Of a stretch of DNA of 7,739 nucleotides, positions 4,590 through 7,739 are shown one piece after another. This stretch comes from JBDSGC01 sp046594105 (GTDB lineage: Bacteria > Acidobacteriota > Thermoanaerobaculia > Gp7-AA8): positions 1 through 7,739 of the forward strand of contig JBKJQB010000279.1 in assembly GCA_046594105.1 (NCBI GenBank), given 5' to 3'. The stretch's first letter is position 1. Every line of letters begins with the position of its first letter. The notes under the pieces are model-generated. The model saw only the letters and a list, made by a program, of their open reading frames with translations, ran no database searches and was not told the DNA's origin. The position numbers were made by a program, and so were the translations under genes.

Positions 4590-7175
4590 TTGACCGACCG
4601 AATTCTCGACGCGCTCGCCCGCTTCTGCCTGCGGCGCCACAAACTGATCATCGCTGCGTCCCTGGTCCTGGCCGCCTTGGCGGCCATCGGCGCGCTCCGC
4701 CTCTCCTTCGATCCCGACCTGCTCAACCTCATCCCGCAGAAGAACAAGCAGGTCAACGACTTTCGCAAAGTGCTGCGCGACATGGGCACCATCGACTACC
4801 ACATCATCGTGGTGCAGATGCCGCGCGGCCATGACGTTCATGAGTACGACTCGCTGCTCGACGGCATCGCCGCCGGATTTCGCAACAATCCCTCCATCGA
4901 GGATGTCACATACAAGATCCCGAATCCTCTCGACTTCATCGACTTGATTCTGCCGAAGGCGCTGCTGTTCCTCTCCCCGAAAGAGATCGACGAGGTGGCG
5001 GCCAAACTCTCCGACGCCGGCATCCACGAGTCGGTGGCCCGCGATCGCGCCCTGCTGCAGACGCCCCAGGCCTTCGCCCTCAAACAACTCATCACCTACG
5101 ATCCCTTCAACCTGGTGCCGATCTTCCTGCGCAAATTCTCCTCTGCCGGCGGCGGGTTCAACCTGGATACCTCCAGCGGCTATTACCTCTCCGCCGATCA
5201 CAGCATGCTGCTGATCCTGACCAAGCCTCGAAAGCCTGCGCAGGATGTGCCTTTCGGCAAACAGCTCCTCGCCGATGGCGCCCTGATCGAGGCGCGTGCC
5301 CTGCAGGAATTCCAGAAGACCGCCCCCGCCGGCACCCCGCTGCCGGTCATCGAGCACACCGGCGGCTACCAGATCGCCACCGGCGACGCCGATCTCATCC
5401 GCCAGGACGTCATCGTCAACATCTTCGGCTCCATCATCGGCGTGCTCGCGCTGTTCCTCTACGCCTTCCGCCGCCCCGCGTCGGTCATCTACGCAGGCGC
5501 GCCGCTGGCCCTCGGCCTCGTGCTCACGTTTGGCATGGCCGGCGTCGTCTACGGACAGCTCTCGCAGGCCAGCGCCGGCTTCGCTGCATTGCTGGCCGGG
5601 CTGGGCATCGACTTCATCACCGTGATGTATGGGCGCTACGTGGACGAGCGGAATCGCGGCACCGACATGCGCGCCGCCATCCGCGTGATCATGCGCGCCA
5701 CCATGCCCGGCGTGTTCATCGCCGCCATCACCACCTCGGCCACTTTCTTCGCCTTTCTGGCCACCGACTTCCGCGGCATGACCCAACTCGGCTTTCTCAC
5801 CGGCGTCGGGATCCTGCTCTTTCTGCTCTCGGTCATGTTCCTGCTTCCCGCGCTCATCGTCTTCTCCGAGCGGCGCGAGCGGAAGAAGGCACCGAAGCTC
5901 TTTCTGCACTCCTTCGGGTCGGGACGACTGATCGATGGCTCCCTGGCCCGGCCTCGCCTGACCATCGCGCTCTGGTCGGTCTTCCTCCTGGTCTGCGCGC
6001 TGTTCGCCACCCGGCTGCGGTTCAGCGACAACATCCAGGACCTGCGCGCCAAGGGCAATCAGGGCGTGGTCAATCAGGAGCGGGTGACCAAGAAGTTCGG
6101 CCAGTCCTTCGACTTCATGATGTACGTCTGCGAAGGCCCGACCATGGAAGCGGCGCTGGAGAAGACGCGCACCGCCTCGGCCGAGCTCGAGGCGCTGGTG
6201 CGCAGTCGCGCCATCGCCTCGTTCCAATCCGTCTCTTCGTTCGTTCCTCCCACCGATCAGCAGGAGAAGGTCATCGCCCGGCTCCGCGCCGGCAGCGCGA
6301 ACGAATTCAATGTCGATCGGATCCGCACCACGTTCCGCGCCGCGCTGCTCGAGAACGGGTTCCGCCCCGACGCCTTCGACTCGTACATGAATCTGTTCTC
6401 GCAGGCGCTCGCGCCGCAGCAGCCGGTCACGATCGCCAACGTCGGCAACGCCGACATCGTCAAGCTCACCACGCGCTTCCTGAAAAAAGTCAGAGGCGGC
6501 TGGATGTCGGTGATCTACGTCTATCCGACCGGCGGCAAGTGGACGCGCGACGTCCCCGAGGAGCTGTTGGCGGTAGGCGAACGCCATCCGGAGGACATCC
6601 TGACCGGCGTCAACCTGGTCAGCGCCACGCTGCGCCGCATCGTCAAGGCAGACGCCATGCGCTCGACGCTGATCGGCTTCCTGGCCGTGCTGGTCCTGAT
6701 GTTCGTCAGCTTCCGCTCCATCAAGTTGACCGCGCTGAGTTTCGTTCCCTTCTTCGCCGGTGCCATCGGCATGCTCGGCCTGATGGCCATGCTCGACCTG
6801 CAGTTCAACTTCATGAACATCTTCGTCGGGCTGATGATCATCGGCGTGGCCACCGACTACGCCATCTACATGCTGCAGCGCTACATCGAGAACCCCTCGC
6901 AGTTCCGCGGCGCGGCGCATGAGACAGGCAAAGCGATCGTCATGGCCGCGCTCACCGCGATCGTCGGCTATGGCTCCTTCGCCATCTCGCACTATCCCGG
7001 CCTGCAATCGATCGGGTACGCTTCCACCTTCGGCATCGGCCTGAGCGGACTGGCCGCCATCACGCTGCTGCCTGCCATCCTGACGCTGAACGAGAAGAGA
7101 ACGACCGGAAAGGATCTTGCCGACCAGCCCGATCCAACCGCCGCGCTCGAACCGGGGAGAACAACGCATGTCTGA
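4590..7175 (+). CDS. MMPL/RND-superfamily transporter, possibly a lipid exporter (HpnN-like architecture)
   Basis: This 861-residue inner-membrane protein has the internally duplicated layout of MMPL-type RND permeases, proton-driven exporters often of lipids or other hydrophobic molecules. Helix 1 (about 18-37) is followed by a large periplasmic domain (about 40-270), helices 2-6 (about 276-295, 299-321, 327-347, 372-394, 401-425), helix 7 (about 457-475), a second periplasmic domain (about 480-690) and helices 8-12 (about 692-708, 712-735, 738-762, 783-799, 806-832). Each half has an acidic residue in helix 4 or 10: GLGIDF (D341) and GVATDY (D756), the usual proton-relay position. The TTG start is forced: an in-frame TGA lies at 4569-4571 and the first internal ATG is codon 65, after helix 1. 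Lack of a visible adaptor or outer-membrane gene and the FLSP stretch near 127-131 recall hopanoid exporter HpnN, but no hopanoid genes are in view, so the cargo is unknown. Its end overlaps bioY by 8 bp. Confidence 0.88.
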   Translation: MTDRILDALARFCLRRHKLIIAASLVLAALAAIGALRLSFDPDLLNLIPQKNKQVNDFRKVLRDMGTIDYHIIVVQMPRGHDVHEYDSLLDGIAAGFRNNPSIEDVTYKIPNPLDFIDLILPKALLFLSPKEIDEVAAKLSDAGIHESVARDRALLQTPQAFALKQLITYDPFNLVPIFLRKFSSAGGGFNLDTSSGYYLSADHSMLLILTKPRKPAQDVPFGKQLLADGALIEARALQEFQKTAPAGTPLPVIEHTGGYQIATGDADLIRQDVIVNIFGSIIGVLALFLYAFRRPASVIYAGAPLALGLVLTFGMAGVVYGQLSQASAGFAALLAGLGIDFITVMYGRYVDERNRGTDMRAAIRVIMRATMPGVFIAAITTSATFFAFLATDFRGMTQLGFLTGVGILLFLLSVMFLLPALIVFSERRERKKAPKLFLHSFGSGRLIDGSLARPRLTIALWSVFLLVCALFATRLRFSDNIQDLRAKGNQGVVNQERVTKKFGQSFDFMMYVCEGPTMEAALEKTRTASAELEALVRSRAIASFQSVSSFVPPTDQQEKVIARLRAGSANEFNVDRIRTTFRAALLENGFRPDAFDSYMNLFSQALAPQQPVTIANVGNADIVKLTTRFLKKVRGGWMSVIYVYPTGGKWTRDVPEELLAVGERHPEDILTGVNLVSATLRRIVKADAMRSTLIGFLAVLVLMFVSFRSIKLTALSFVPFFAGAIGMLGLMAMLDLQFNFMNIFVGLMIIGVATDYAIYMLQRYIENPSQFRGAAHETGKAIVMAALTAIVGYGSFAISHYPGLQSIGYASTFGIGLSGLAAITLLPAILTLNEKRTTGKDLADQPDPTAALEPGRTTHV

Positions 7176-7739
7176 GACCACCGTCACGCTTCCGGCCGCA
7201 ACGCTGCGCCTCACCCGAGGACGCGCGATCACCAGTGCGTTGCTGGTGATCGGCGCGAGCGCCGTGATCGCGCTGTCCGCGCAGATCGCCATCGCCGTTC
7301 CCTTCTCTCCCGTCCCGCTGACCATGCAGCCCATCGCCGTCCTGCTGGTCGGCCTGACCCTCGGATCGCGCCGAGGAGCCGCCGCCGCCTCGCTCTACCT
7401 GCTGGAAGGCGCCAGCGGCCTGCCGGTCTTCGCGCAAGCGCACGGCGGCGCCATCTGGCTCGCCGCCCCCACCGCCGGCTACCTGCTCTCGTATCCCGCC
7501 GCCGCCTGGCTCTCCGGCTGGTTCTCCGAAAAAGGCCTCGCCTCCACCACCCCCCGCGCCTTCCTCTCCATGCTCGCCGCCCTCACCATCATCTACGCCG
7601 GCGGCTGGTCCTGGCTCTCGATCCTGACGACCCCCCGCTTCGCCTACGAAGCCGGCGTGAAGTACTTCCTGCTCGCAGACGTCGTGAAGATCGCCATCGG
7701 AGCGCTGCTACTGCCATCCGCGCAGCGGGCGGTGGGGCG
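7168..7739 (+). CDS. bioY: BioY biotin transporter, ECF-type S-component (3' end outside window)
   Basis: BioY is the membrane-embedded biotin-binding subunit of an energy-coupling-factor transporter; it takes up biotin with an ATPase/transmembrane module, or reportedly with low capacity alone. The frame is open from the ATG at 7168 to the window edge, giving 190 residues, close to the usual full length, so only a few residues are probably missing. Diagnostic features are PFSPVPLTMQ (45-54), the LYLLEGASGLPVFA segment (76-89), GYLLSYPAAAWLSGW in the middle, and FLLADVVKIAIGALLLP near the end, matching the family's D-x-x-K helix. Hydrophobic helices cover nearly the whole chain after a polar N-terminus of about 20 residues. 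GGGGAG at 7154-7159, eight bases before the ATG, is a good ribosome-binding site. The start lies inside the last codons of the RND gene (8-bp overlap), indicating cotranscription. No ECF ATPase or T-component is visible. The stretch about 7440-7620 is strikingly C-rich on the coding strand, from GCC, CTC and ACC codons. Confidence 0.93.
   Translation, partial: MSETTVTLPAATLRLTRGRAITSALLVIGASAVIALSAQIAIAVPFSPVPLTMQPIAVLLVGLTLGSRRGAAAASLYLLEGASGLPVFAQAHGGAIWLAAPTAGYLLSYPAAAWLSGWFSEKGLASTTPRAFLSMLAALTIIYAGGWSWLSILTTPRFAYEAGVKYFLLADVVKIAIGALLLPSAQRAVG

Noticed and set aside
4547..4792. N-terminal extension of the lipoprotein frame to 4792
   Set aside because: It would overlap the first 200 bases of the RND gene and bury the signal peptide internally; the ATG at 4546 has a ribosome-binding site and lipoprotein signal.
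4548..7334. A 928-codon open frame on the - strand opposite the RND gene and the bioY start
   Set aside because: It mirrors the strongly biased codons of a real membrane protein. Its product is an implausible Asp/Gly/His/Gln/Arg-rich chain without a domain, while the + strand has clear RND helices and motifs.
1..7739. Apparent abundance of GATC and CGATCG strings as a possible methylation or uptake signal
   Set aside because: It is explained by frequent Asp (GAT), Ile (ATC) and Arg (CGC/CGG) codons in adjoining positions; I could not compute an expectation, and the strings sit mainly inside genes.

Overview
The window is high-GC (by eye about 60-65%), densely coded DNA of an ordinary bacterial chromosome. 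An envelope-exported gamma-glutamyltransferase, a signal-peptidase-II lipoprotein and a 12-helix MMPL/RND exporter point to a diderm. The birA-coaX pairing and a GCCGGC-rich palindromic repeat are compatible with Acidobacteriota or a similar soil phylum; this assignment is inference and weak.

Layout, left to right. Bases 2-379 (+) encode the C-terminal end of a biotin-protein ligase (birA, cut by the window edge). Next on the same strand come coaX (type III pantothenate kinase, 442-1239), a gamma-glutamyltransferase precursor (1236-2939, sharing a GTGA stop/start with coaX) and rpiA (ribose-5-phosphate isomerase A, 3007-3708). The gap between ggt and rpiA is exactly filled by a 23-codon mini-ORF that has a perfect AGGAGG upstream. 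Bases 3709-3925 hold no gene but contain a 111-bp, strongly palindromic repeat (3756-3866), which separates rpiA from a convergent lipoprotein gene (3926-4546, - strand). Across a 43-bp divergent spacer starts an 861-residue MMPL/RND transporter (4590-7175, +). Its end overlaps the start of bioY (7168 to beyond the window end), the biotin S-component of an ECF transporter.

Functional picture. The left block is cofactor and central metabolism: biotin attachment, first step of coenzyme A synthesis, glutathione or gamma-glutamyl peptide hydrolysis, and pentose phosphate isomerisation. The right block is envelope and transport: lipoprotein, lipid-type exporter, biotin uptake. Biotin genes lie at both edges (birA and bioY), but they are about 6.8 kb apart and in different transcription units, so a shared regulon is only a possibility. 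I see no tRNA, rRNA, CRISPR, insertion sequence, phage gene or defence system, and no clear novel multi-gene system. The points most worth a second look are the mini-ORF between ggt and rpiA, the altered substrate pocket and short lid of the gamma-glutamyltransferase, the palindromic repeat, and the unrecognised lipoprotein with a winged-helix-like segment facing the transporter.
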